This document shows positions 1 to 6,314 of a stretch of 6,671 nt of DNA, piece by piece. The position numbers and the translations under genes are program-made. Under the pieces are notes generated by a model. It saw only the letters and a list, made by a program, of their open reading frames with translations. It was not told where the DNA came from and searched no databases. The stretch is from assembly GCA_036559665.1 (NCBI GenBank), contig DATBSS010000369.1:1-6671 (forward strand), given 5' to 3'. Position 1 is the stretch's first letter. Each line of letters opens with the position of its first letter. Origin of the DNA: DASRBA01 sp036559665 (GTDB lineage Bacteria > Myxococcota > Myxococcia > Myxococcales > Myxococcaceae).

Positions 1-960
1 GAGGATGGCCACGTCCACGCCCTGGGGCATCGCCGACTTGAGCTGCGGCAGCAGCGCCTTCACCTGGTCTGCCACCTCGATGACGTTGGCCCCCGGCTGC
101 CGCTGCACGTTGATGATCACCGCGCGGCGGTCCCCGGCCCAGCCCGCCAGCTGCGTGTTCTCCACGCCGTCCACCACGTGCGCCACGTCCTGCAGCCGGA
201 TGGGCGCGCCGTTCCGGTAGGCGACGATCAGCGGCCGGAACGCCTCCGCCCGGTCGAGCTGGTCGTTGGTGGCCAGGGTGTAGTCCTGGCGCGGGCCGTC
301 GATGTTGCCCTTGGGCTGGTTGACGTTGGCGGCCACCAGCACCGCCCGCACGTCCTCCAGGGTGAGGTTGGCCCCCGCCAGCGCCACCGGGTCCACCTGC
401 ACGCGCACGGCGGGCTTCTGCCCGCCGTTGATGGTCACCAGGCCCACGCCGGACACCTGGGAGATCTTCTGCGCCAGGATGGAGTCCGCCGCGTCGTTCA
501 CCTGCGCCAGCGGCAGGCTGGGCGAGGTCACCGCCAGCGTGAGCACCGGCTGGTCGGCCGGGTTGCTCTTGGCGTAGGTGGGCGGCGCCGGGAGCTGGCG
601 CGGCAGCAGGTTGGAGGCGGCGTTGATCGCCGCCTGCACGTCCTGCTCGGCGGAGTCGATGCTCTCGTCCAGCGTGAACTGCAGGGTGATCAGCGACGAG
701 CCGAAGCTGGAGATGGACGTCATCTGCGTCAGCCCGGGGACCTGGCCGAACTGGCGCTCCAGCGGCGTGGTCACCGCCGAGGCCATGGTCTCCGCGCTGC
801 CGCCGGGGAAGCCGGTGGAGACCACGATGGTGGGGTAGTCCACCTGCGGCAGCGCGGAGACCGCCAGCTCGCGATAGCCGGCCAGCCCCGCCAGCAGCAG
901 CCCCACCGTGAGCAGCGAGGTGGCCACCGGGCGGCGGATGAACGGTTCGGACACGCTCAT
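1..960 (-). CDS. mdtB: MdtB-like RND multidrug efflux pump, N-terminal part (cut by the left window edge)
   Basis: This is the first 320 residues of an inner-membrane RND (AcrB/MdtB family) proton-driven efflux pump, which are usually about 1,030-1,050 residues long; the rest lies off the left edge. The start is ATG at 960-958, in the typical family opening (FIRRPVATSLL, residues 7-17), followed by the first membrane helix at about residues 12-29. Next come the periplasmic porter signatures SALPQVDYPTI, TTPLERQFGQVPG, INAASNLLP and SGVGLVTINGGQKPAVRV. Further on are NGAPIRLQDVA and NVQRQPGANV. These phrases match enterobacterial MdtB from memory more closely than AcrB or MdtC. The ATG overlaps the stop of the upstream fusion-protein gene as ATGA (957-960) and has no strong Shine-Dalgarno sequence, so translation is probably coupled. 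The family is certain; the MdtB rather than MdtC label is likely. The substrate cannot be read from the sequence. Confidence 0.95.
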   Translation of the reverse strand, partial: MSVSEPFIRRPVATSLLTVGLLLAGLAGYRELAVSALPQVDYPTIVVSTGFPGGSAETMASAVTTPLERQFGQVPGLTQMTSISSFGSSLITLQFTLDESIDSAEQDVQAAINAASNLLPRQLPAPPTYAKSNPADQPVLTLAVTSPSLPLAQVNDAADSILAQKISQVSGVGLVTINGGQKPAVRVQVDPVALAGANLTLEDVRAVLVAANVNQPKGNIDGPRQDYTLATNDQLDRAEAFRPLIVAYRNGAPIRLQDVAHVVDGVENTQLAGWAGDRRAVIINVQRQPGANVIEVADQVKALLPQLKSAMPQGVDVAIL

Positions 961-2132
961 GGCGGCTCGGTCCGGGGCGCCCGCCCACTGGCCTCGGGGC
1001 GCTCTCCCGCGGGCCGTTCGCCGGTCTGCCGCGGCTCCACCTTCGCCCCGGGCCGGAGCTGGTTCTGCCCGTCCACCACCACCGTCTCACCGGCGGAGAG
1101 CCCGCGGGTGATGATGGAGAGGACGTCCGCGGCGGCGCCCACCTCCACCGGGCGCACGGCGGCGCTCCGGTCCTGGCCCACGACGTAGACGAAGGCGCCC
1201 TGGGGGCCTCGCTGGACGGCCGTGGACGGCACCACCAGCGCGCCCTTCCGGGTCTCCAGCAGCACCTTCGCCTTCACGAACTGGTTGGGCCACAGGAGGC
1301 GCTGCGCGTTCTCCATGACCGCCTTCAGCCGGACGGTGGAGGTGGTGGTGTTGATCTGGTTGTCCACCAGGGCCACCTCGCCTTGGCCCAGCTTCGTCTT
1401 CCCGTCCCGGTGGTACGCCTCCACCGGCACCGGGCCGCGGGCCAGCGCCTGCACCACGCGCGGCAGCTCGTCCGCGGGGACGGTGATCAGCAGCGCGATG
1501 GGGTTCATCTGCGTCACCAGCACGATGCCCAGCGCGTCCGAGGCGTGGACCAGGTTCCCCGGATCCACCTGGCGGATGCCGGTGACGCCGTCCAGGGGCG
1601 AGGCGATCCTGCTGTAGCTCACGTTGAGCTGCGCGGTCTCCACCGCCGCCTCGTCGATCTGCACCTGGCCCTCCGCCTGCCCTACCGCCGCCCGCTGGTC
1701 GTCCACCTGCTGGACGGCGACCAGCTTCTCCTTCACCAGCGCCTCGTTGCGCTCCAGGTTGCGCCGGGCCGCCTCCAGCTGCGCCCGGTCCCGCGCCAGC
1801 GCGCCCTGGGCCTGGTGGAGCTGGGCCAGGAAGGGGCGCGCGTCGATCTGCGCCAGCACCTGCCCCTTCTTGACCTCCTGGCCCTCCTTGAAGAGCACCT
1901 GCTCCAGCCGCCCGTCCACCTGGGCCTTCACCTGGACCGACAAGGCCGCCGCCACCGTCCCCAGCCCGTCCAGGTACACCGGCACGTCCTTCACCTGCGC
2001 CTGGGCCACCGCCACCGGCGTAGGCCTCCCGCCACCGGGCCCGCCGTCGGGCCCGCCGGGACCTCCGGAGGAACAGGCGAACGCGAGCGCCAGCGCGGCC
2101 GCCGCCGCGCCTCTGGTTGAAAAGCACCGCAT
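957..2132 (-). CDS. mdtA: MdtA-like RND periplasmic membrane fusion protein, probable lipoprotein
   Basis: This 391-residue adaptor links the RND pump to an outer-membrane channel. A basic start (MRCFSTR) and an Ala/Leu-rich core end at ALAFAC, putting a likely lipidated Cys at residue 20. A Gly/Pro-rich linker follows (about 21-39). The HlyD/MdtA fold then runs from VPVYLDGLGTV (50-60) through the first lipoyl half (GQEVKKGQVLAQID, 84-97). The alpha-helical hairpin spans about 101-170, and the second lipoyl half contains YSRIASPLDG (173-182) and RQVDPGN (187-193). Beta-barrel and membrane-proximal segments follow (DNQINTTTSTVRLKA, WPNQFVKAKV, GLSAGETVVVDG), then a charged Arg/Glu/Pro tail (about 368-391). 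The order and wording match E. coli MdtA closely. The start is ATG at 2132-2130, because the signal peptide begins exactly there. The frame stays open further upstream, but that stretch is antisense to the methyltransferase. No good Shine-Dalgarno sequence is seen; GGAG lies 18 nt away. The stop overlaps the pump start by 4 nt. Confidence 0.95.
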   Translation of the reverse strand: MRCFSTRGAAAAALALAFACSSGGPGGPDGGPGGGRPTPVAVAQAQVKDVPVYLDGLGTVAAALSVQVKAQVDGRLEQVLFKEGQEVKKGQVLAQIDARPFLAQLHQAQGALARDRAQLEAARRNLERNEALVKEKLVAVQQVDDQRAAVGQAEGQVQIDEAAVETAQLNVSYSRIASPLDGVTGIRQVDPGNLVHASDALGIVLVTQMNPIALLITVPADELPRVVQALARGPVPVEAYHRDGKTKLGQGEVALVDNQINTTTSTVRLKAVMENAQRLLWPNQFVKAKVLLETRKGALVVPSTAVQRGPQGAFVYVVGQDRSAAVRPVEVGAAADVLSIITRGLSAGETVVVDGQNQLRPGAKVEPRQTGERPAGERPEASGRAPRTEPP

Positions 2133-2319
2133 GGGCGTGGCGGGAACGGACTCCACTATCCCTTGCGAGTCAAATGTTGCCCCGGCGGAGGTGCAGGCGG
2201 TGCGCGCGCGCGCTGCGCAAGGCCATCGCCCACCTCGACTGCCAGATCTCCCACACCCGGTGAAGGGCCCCACGGCGGCGGTTGCAGGCGAGCCACGAAC
2301 CGGCCCATGGTGCCGGCGC
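2133..2319. promoter_or_regulatory. Divergent intergenic region between the efflux operon and the methyltransferase
   Basis: These 187 bases separate two genes that point away from each other, so they should hold both promoters or the control sites. On the minus strand a TTGACT hexamer (complement of 2168-2173) resembles a sigma-70 -35 box, but no convincing -10 box lies 16-18 nt downstream. A 12-base alternating GC tract occupies 2202-2213, flanked by the short inverted arms TGCGC (2201-2205) and GCGCA (2215-2219). A second inverted pair, CCTTGCG (2161-2167) and CGCAAGG (2216-2222), is widely spaced. None of these is a recognised operator. Open frames cross this stretch but look like shadows. 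The role follows from gene geometry rather than from a motif. Confidence 0.45.
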
Positions 2320-3324
2320 ATGCCCCCTTCCATCGCCTTCCCGAACCCGGACGATCCCGACTTCCTCGTCGAGCTGGGCGGCCTCTTCATCGGCTGCCAG
2401 ATGCTCTTCACCGCCTCCTCGGTGGGCCTGTTCGAAAAGCTGAAGGACGGGCCGCTGGCGGCGGAAGAGCTGGCGGAGGCCGCCAAGCTCCCGCAGCGGT
2501 CGGTGCACGTGTTGGCCAGCGCCATGGTGGCGCTGGGAGTACTGGAGCTGAAGGACGGAAAGTATTCCAACGGGCGCTCGGCGCAGCGCCGGCTCACGAC
2601 CAACGGTCCGGACGACATCCGGCCCGGGCTGCGCCTGTACGAGTTGGTGGACATCCCGCTGCTCTCGCAGTTCGAGCAGGCCATCCGCACCGGGAACCCG
2701 ATCCAGACGCAGAAGCCGATCGCCGACTTCGGCCGCATCTTCTCCGAGGGCGTGGAGGCCTTCACCCGCCCGACCGTGGAGGCGCTCCTGGGGGCCTACG
2801 ACTTCTCCGGCCACCGGCGGGTGCTGGACATGGCGGGCGGGACCGGTTCCTACCTGTTGCCGCTGCTCCGCCGGCACCCGTCGCTTTCGGCCACCCTCTA
2901 CGAGTTGCCGCACGTGGCGGACATGGCGCGGCGCCGGCTGGGCGCCGACCCGCACGGCAGCCGGGTCGAGATCGTGGATGGCGACGCGTTGTTCGACCCC
3001 ATCCCCTCGGGCCACGACGTCGTCATCCTGGCCAATACCATCCACCTGCTGGGCCAGGAGAAGGTGCAGCGGCTCTTTCAGCGCCTGCGGGAATCCGTCC
3101 AGCCCGGCGCCCGGTTGGTGATACCGGACCAGTGGATGAATTCCACGCACACCAGCCCAATGTTCGGATCCTTGCTCGCCGGGCTGTACCTCTGCCTGTC
3201 GGGCGAGGCCCGCGCCTACAGTCTGGACGAGGGCCGGACCTGGCTCCAGGCCAGCGGGTGGAGGATGCTGGAGCACCGGCCGCTGTACGGATGCTGGAGC
3301 CTGGTCGTGGCGGAGGCGGAATGA
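2320..3324 (+). CDS. SAM-dependent O-methyltransferase (acetylserotonin/hydroxyindole O-methyltransferase-like)
   Basis: This 334-residue enzyme is the usual length for class I small-molecule O-methyltransferases, which transfer a methyl from S-adenosylmethionine to a hydroxyl group. An N-terminal winged-helix dimerisation domain (about 18-105) contains GLFEKLKDGPLAAEELAEA and LASAMVALGVLELKDGKYSN. The Rossmann domain follows. Motif I is VLDMAGGTG (168-176). The acidic residue that should bind the SAM ribose is E195 in LYELP (family usual: FDLP). DGDALFDPIPSGHD is next, then ILANTIHLL with H242 at the position of the usual catalytic-base His. In most relatives this reads LHDW; here His is followed by Leu, not Asp. 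VQPGARLVI closes the core. ATG 2320 is chosen because the domain begins just after it. In-frame GTG codons at 2191, 2200 and 2260 are possible alternatives, and no start has a clear Shine-Dalgarno sequence. The stop overlaps the next gene as ATGA. The substrate is unknown; phenolic, polyketide or indole compounds are typical for the family. Confidence 0.9.
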   Translation: MPPSIAFPNPDDPDFLVELGGLFIGCQMLFTASSVGLFEKLKDGPLAAEELAEAAKLPQRSVHVLASAMVALGVLELKDGKYSNGRSAQRRLTTNGPDDIRPGLRLYELVDIPLLSQFEQAIRTGNPIQTQKPIADFGRIFSEGVEAFTRPTVEALLGAYDFSGHRRVLDMAGGTGSYLLPLLRRHPSLSATLYELPHVADMARRRLGADPHGSRVEIVDGDALFDPIPSGHDVVILANTIHLLGQEKVQRLFQRLRESVQPGARLVIPDQWMNSTHTSPMFGSLLAGLYLCLSGEARAYSLDEGRTWLQASGWRMLEHRPLYGCWSLVVAEAE

Positions 3325-3578
3325 GCCCGGAAGCTTCGACGACGAACGACGCCGCCCTCTTCGAGGAGGTGGTGCGCCGTTCCGGGCTGGCCTCCTGGGT
3401 GGGGCCGGGCCTGCTCCGGCGCGCGCTCCAGGCGGTGGGCGTGGACGAGGTGGGCGCCGCCCGGTCCGAGCACTTCAAGCGCGCGCTCCCGCAGATGGAA
3501 GCCCGGATGGCGGTGTACCTCAAGCCCGAGGAGCTGGCGCAGCGGGTGGCCGCCATCCGCCGGCTGCTGGAGACCTGA
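3321..3578 (+). CDS. Small hypothetical protein translationally coupled to the methyltransferase
   Basis: I do not recognise this 85-residue protein. It starts at ATG 3321, whose last two bases join the next base to form the methyltransferase TGA stop, a 4-nt overlap typical of coupled operon genes. GGAGG at 3312-3316 lies only 4 nt before the ATG, a close but plausible ribosome binding site. The sequence is predicted by eye to be mostly helical, with no signal peptide, membrane segment or Cys. It has a polar N-terminus (1-12), a helix around FEEVVRRSGLASWVG (14-28), a second (LLRRALQAVGV, 31-41) and a C-terminal amphipathic helix (LKPEELAQRVAAIRRLLET). It carries the same G/C third-position bias as its neighbours, supporting real coding. 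It may be a small partner of the methyltransferase or an unrelated cytosolic protein. Confidence 0.75.
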   Translation: MSPEASTTNDAALFEEVVRRSGLASWVGPGLLRRALQAVGVDEVGAARSEHFKRALPQMEARMAVYLKPEELAQRVAAIRRLLET

Positions 3579-3627
3579 GGGCCGCAAGCTGTCGCCGGGG
3601 CGCGGTTCGGCTATCTTCGGTCCCGCG

Positions 3628-4629
3628 TTGGGCGAGATCTTCGGCCGGTACGAGCTGCTCAGGAAGATTGCCACCGGGGGCATGGGCCAGGTGTACCTGG
3701 CGCGCCAGAAGGGGCCGGTCGGCTTCGAGAAGCTGATGGTGGTCAAGCGCATCCTCCCCCACCTCGCCGAGGAGGAGGAGTTCATCGAGATGTTCTTCGA
3801 CGAGGCGCGCATCGCGGCGCACCTCAACCACCCCAACATCGCGCAGATCTTCGACCTGGGTGAGGTGGACGGCACCTTCTACATCGCCATGGAGTACGTC
3901 AATGGCGAGTCGCTCCGGCAGGTGGTGAACCGGGGCCGCGCCCAGAAGATGCCGCTCCCGCTGGGGCTGAAGTGCCGCATCGTGGCGGACTCCGCCGCCG
4001 GGCTGCACTCGGCGCACCAGGCGCGCAGCCCCTCCGGGAAGTTCCTCGGCTTCATCCACCGCGACGTGTCGCCGCAGAACATCCTCATCGGCTTCAACGG
4101 GTGCGTGAAGCTGATCGACTTCGGGGTGGCCAAGGCGGCCAACAAGGTCTCCAACACGGTCACCGGCGCCATCAAGGGGAAGTACGCGTACATGTCCCCG
4201 GAGCAGGCGCGCGGGCACGACCTGGACCACCGCAGCGACGTGTTCGGGCTGGGCACCATCCTCTACGAGCTGCTCACCGAGCAGCGGCTGTTCAAGCGCG
4301 AGAACGAGAACGCCACGCTGAAGGCGGTGATCAGCAACAAGCCGCCGCCGCCCTCCTCGCTGGTGGCGCAGCTCCCGCCCGCCATCGACGGCATCGTGCT
4401 CAAGGCGCTGGAGAAGAAGGCGGAGGACCGCTACCAGTCCGCCGAGGACCTGCAGGAGCAGTTGGAGGAGTTCCTCCGTGCCGAACGGCTCCAGTCCACG
4501 TCCACCTACCTGGCCGGGTTCATGCGCAAGCTGTACTCGCAGGACGACGAAGAGGACGAGTCCACGCTGGTGGAGTCGGACCCGTCCAAGGACCCGAACG
4601 GGCCCAAGAAGACCAAGGTGAAGGCGTAG
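3628..4629 (+). CDS. Soluble Hanks-type serine/threonine protein kinase
   Basis: This 333-residue cytosolic kinase should transfer phosphate from ATP to Ser/Thr on target proteins. The catalytic set is complete. The glycine loop is IATGGMGQV (14-22), with Ala replacing the usual first Gly. The ATP-binding Lys is K40 (VVVKR) and its helix-C partner is probably E59. The catalytic loop is HRDVSPQN (144-151; D146, N151), the metal site is DFG (164-166), the activation segment ends at SPE (190-192), and the structural Asp is D204. Thr/Ser at 175, 177 and 179 are candidate autophosphorylation sites. The kinase fold ends near residue 285. The tail is acidic (QDDEEDESTLVESD) and then Lys-rich, with no transmembrane helix or sensor domain. 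The first in-frame ATG (M19) would cut the glycine loop, so TTG at 3628 is the best start, though it has no Shine-Dalgarno sequence; CTG 3589 is an alternative. It lies 49 nt after the 85-residue gene. The target is unknown. Confidence 0.93.
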   Translation: MGEIFGRYELLRKIATGGMGQVYLARQKGPVGFEKLMVVKRILPHLAEEEEFIEMFFDEARIAAHLNHPNIAQIFDLGEVDGTFYIAMEYVNGESLRQVVNRGRAQKMPLPLGLKCRIVADSAAGLHSAHQARSPSGKFLGFIHRDVSPQNILIGFNGCVKLIDFGVAKAANKVSNTVTGAIKGKYAYMSPEQARGHDLDHRSDVFGLGTILYELLTEQRLFKRENENATLKAVISNKPPPPSSLVAQLPPAIDGIVLKALEKKAEDRYQSAEDLQEQLEEFLRAERLQSTSTYLAGFMRKLYSQDDEEDESTLVESDPSKDPNGPKKTKVKA

Positions 4630-4644
4630 GCCAGGCGGCCCGGG

Positions 4645-5472
4645 TCAGAGCGTCGCCAGCGCCACCCGGTAGAGGGAGCGGTAGCCCAGGCGCGGCGCGG
4701 GCTCGAACTTCTCGGCGTGGAAGACGTCCTTGAGCAATTCGGCGCCGTCCGGGCTGGCGTGCATCTCCAGGGTGGCCTTCTCCAGCTCCCGCATCAGCTC
4801 CGGGGCCATGGTCATGGAGCAGACCAGGCCGTCGTTGGGCGCCTCGTCGGTGAAGGCGATGACCTTCAGCTCCGCGCTCTTGCCGGGGAGGATCTCCTCC
4901 AGCCCGGTGGCGGACGGCTCCTCGGCGACCCCGGCCGAGACGGGCGCGGCGTAGACGGACGCCACGTCCGCCTTCTCCGCCAGCACCGCCTCCACCCCGG
5001 CGCGGAAGGAGCCGAGGAACTCCTGGGAGAAGAACACCTTGTTCGGGTCCAGCCCGTGGGTCCGCAGCAAGGCCAGGGGGAGCAGGTACCCGGAGACGGA
5101 GTCCCGGTCCACCCACGCCGCCCGGGCGCCCTCCAGCCGCTCCATCGTGAGCGGGCGGGAGGCGCGGCACACCAGCGCGCCCCGGTAGACGGCGCTCCCC
5201 CGGCGCACGCCGCGCGCCGCCACCTTGGTGCCCATGGCCTCCAGCCGGGCGCAGACGAATGGCGGGGCCCAGGCGGCGTCCAGCTTCCCGGAGAGCACGT
5301 CCTTCCCCAGGGCGTCGTAGCTCTGGGCCACGCTCACCTCCACCATCTTGCCCAGCACCCGCGCGAAGAAGCGCTCCACCAGCGGCGCGCGGCCGGCGGC
5401 CTCCGGGCCCATGGACGGGGAGAGCCCGAAGCGGATGGTGTGCTGGGTGGTCCTGGCCAGTGGTGGCGCCAT
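4645..5472 (-). CDS. PhnD-type (phosphate/phosphonate-binding-like) periplasmic-binding-fold protein without signal peptide
   Basis: This 275-residue protein has the two-lobed fold of PhnD-like substrate-binding proteins. The first strand is HTIRFGLSPSM (11-21). Lobe features follow: SYDALGKDVLSGKLDAAWAPPF, YRGALVC, the ligand-loop phrase WVDRDSVSGYLLP (120-132), FSQEFLGSFRAGVEAVLAEK and ADVASVYAAP, then APNDGLVCS (N213, D214). Family members usually deliver phosphonate, phosphite or similar anions to an ABC transporter. Here the N-terminus (MAPPLARTTQ) is short, with no hydrophobic signal peptide or lipobox, and no permease or ATPase gene is visible, so a cytosolic ligand-sensing role is possible (inference). 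ATG 5472 lies 11 nt after the TerB-like stop, pointing to one operon. The frame stays open upstream only as a shadow of that gene. It is convergent with the kinase gene, 15 nt between stops. The ligand is unknown and may not contain phosphorus. Confidence 0.82.
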   Translation of the reverse strand: MAPPLARTTQHTIRFGLSPSMGPEAAGRAPLVERFFARVLGKMVEVSVAQSYDALGKDVLSGKLDAAWAPPFVCARLEAMGTKVAARGVRRGSAVYRGALVCRASRPLTMERLEGARAAWVDRDSVSGYLLPLALLRTHGLDPNKVFFSQEFLGSFRAGVEAVLAEKADVASVYAAPVSAGVAEEPSATGLEEILPGKSAELKVIAFTDEAPNDGLVCSMTMAPELMRELEKATLEMHASPDGAELLKDVFHAEKFEPAPRLGYRSLYRVALATL

Positions 5473-5483
5473 GTGCCGCGAGC

Positions 5484-6305
5484 CTACGGCTGCTGCTTCA
5501 GCCGCTCCACCTCGTCGTCCGCCAGCCCGAAGGTCGCCTGCAACAGGTCCAGCATCCGCTCTTCTCCCCGGCCGCCGCCGGACGCCGCGGCGATCTTGCA
5601 CGCCAGGCGGAAGGCCTTCACCCGCTGCCCGTGGGTGGTGAGCCCGCGCGCCAGCGCCTGGAGCCGGTCCGGCAGGCCCTGGAGCGCCAGCGAGGCGAAG
5701 GCCTCCGCCACGTAGCGCTGCGCCTCTCCGCGGCTGACGCCCTGGAAGAGCGGGTCCCCGGCCAGGTTCTCCACCAGCGCCTGCGCCTCGGCCTCCTTGG
5801 CCTTCCCGTCGGCGCACATCACCAGCACCATCACCTCGGCGTACAGGCGCTCCAGCGGGTCGCCCAGCGCCTCGGCCAGCGAACCACCCGACTCGACGGT
5901 GCTGACGATCTCCGCCACCTCGTCCTCGCTGATGCCCAGCGCCGCCTGGAGGTTCTTGAGCAGCCCCACCTCCTCGCGCGGGACGCGCTGGTCGCCGAAG
6001 GCCACCGCGGCGGCGAGGCCGAAGGCGAGCATGCGGGTGCGGTGGTCCGGCAGCCGCTCGCGCAACGAGCGCATCACCGAGTCCAGGTCCTGGGAGCCGG
6101 CCAGCTTCTTCGCCGACCGCTCCACCAGCGCGTTGAGCTCCTCGGCGCGGGTGCCCTCGAACTCCGGGCGCTCGATGACGCGCCGGATGAGCACCTGCAG
6201 CTCCACCGCGGAGATCCGCCCGTCCGCAGAGGCGGCCAGCAGCATGGTTTCGATCAGCGCGGCGTTCCGCTCGTCCCGCGCCCGGATGGCCAGCTCCTTC
6301 GCCAT
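5484..6305 (-). CDS. TerB-like protein with two tandem TerB domains
   Basis: This 273-residue helical protein has no signal peptide or membrane helix. It contains two TerB-type domains (about 10-135 and 150-270), each built of two half-repeats. The half-repeat pattern is a hydrophobic helix, an acidic turn, then Glu. The first is LLAASADGRISAVE (D28), the second AAAVAFGDQRVPREE (D105) and the third VLVMCADGKAKEAE (D166). The fourth, KIAAASGGGRGEE, has lost the Asp (position about 242). The copies are spaced 77, 61 and 76 residues apart, as expected for a duplicated TerB domain. TerB proteins, named from tellurite-resistance operons, are acidic and metal-associated, but their biochemical role is poorly defined and no other ter genes are visible here. 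ATG 6305 is supported by AGGA 9 nt upstream. The gene sits 12 nt after ttcA and 11 nt before the PhnD-like gene, so co-transcription is likely. The domain call is from pattern recognition without a profile search. Confidence 0.78.
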   Translation of the reverse strand: MAKELAIRARDERNAALIETMLLAASADGRISAVELQVLIRRVIERPEFEGTRAEELNALVERSAKKLAGSQDLDSVMRSLRERLPDHRTRMLAFGLAAAVAFGDQRVPREEVGLLKNLQAALGISEDEVAEIVSTVESGGSLAEALGDPLERLYAEVMVLVMCADGKAKEAEAQALVENLAGDPLFQGVSRGEAQRYVAEAFASLALQGLPDRLQALARGLTTHGQRVKAFRLACKIAAASGGGRGEERMLDLLQATFGLADDEVERLKQQP

Positions 6306-6314
6306 ATGGTCAGG

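Noticed and set aside
178..1188. Long plus-strand open frame (336 codons) over the pump and fusion-protein genes
   Set aside because: It is antisense to two clearly recognised efflux genes, and its translation is a low-complexity Arg/His/Gly-rich shadow typical of GC-rich DNA.
2155..2175. Minus-strand TTGACT as the -35 box of the efflux operon
   Set aside because: No acceptable -10 sequence lies 16-18 nt downstream; GATAGT is only 8 nt away. It is kept only as a note in the intergenic entry.
1624..2319. N-terminal extension of the methyltransferase by up to 232 codons
   Set aside because: The upstream part is antisense to the MdtA-like gene and is Ser/Ala/Pro-rich with no domain. The methyltransferase fold begins just after ATG 2320.
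2133..2765. N-terminal extension of the MdtA-like protein to base 2765
   Set aside because: It is antisense to the methyltransferase, and the lipoprotein signal peptide begins exactly at ATG 2132.
2163..3320. Long extension upstream of the 85-residue protein in the same frame
   Set aside because: This frame overlaps the methyltransferase entirely and reads as Arg/Gly/Ala-rich noise. The ATG at 3321 with a nearby GGAGG is the better start.
4628..4650. GGCC repeats between the convergent genes as a terminator
   Set aside because: The arms are 4 bases long, there is no T-run on either strand, and such matches are expected by chance in this base composition.
5473..5817. N-terminal extension of the PhnD-like protein
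   Set aside because: It overlaps the TerB-like gene in another frame, is Arg/Gly-rich, and gives no signal peptide.
5484..6305. A tellurite-resistance (ter) operon or ter-linked defence system
   Set aside because: Only a TerB-like protein is present. No TerC, TerD/E or partner genes are visible in the window.
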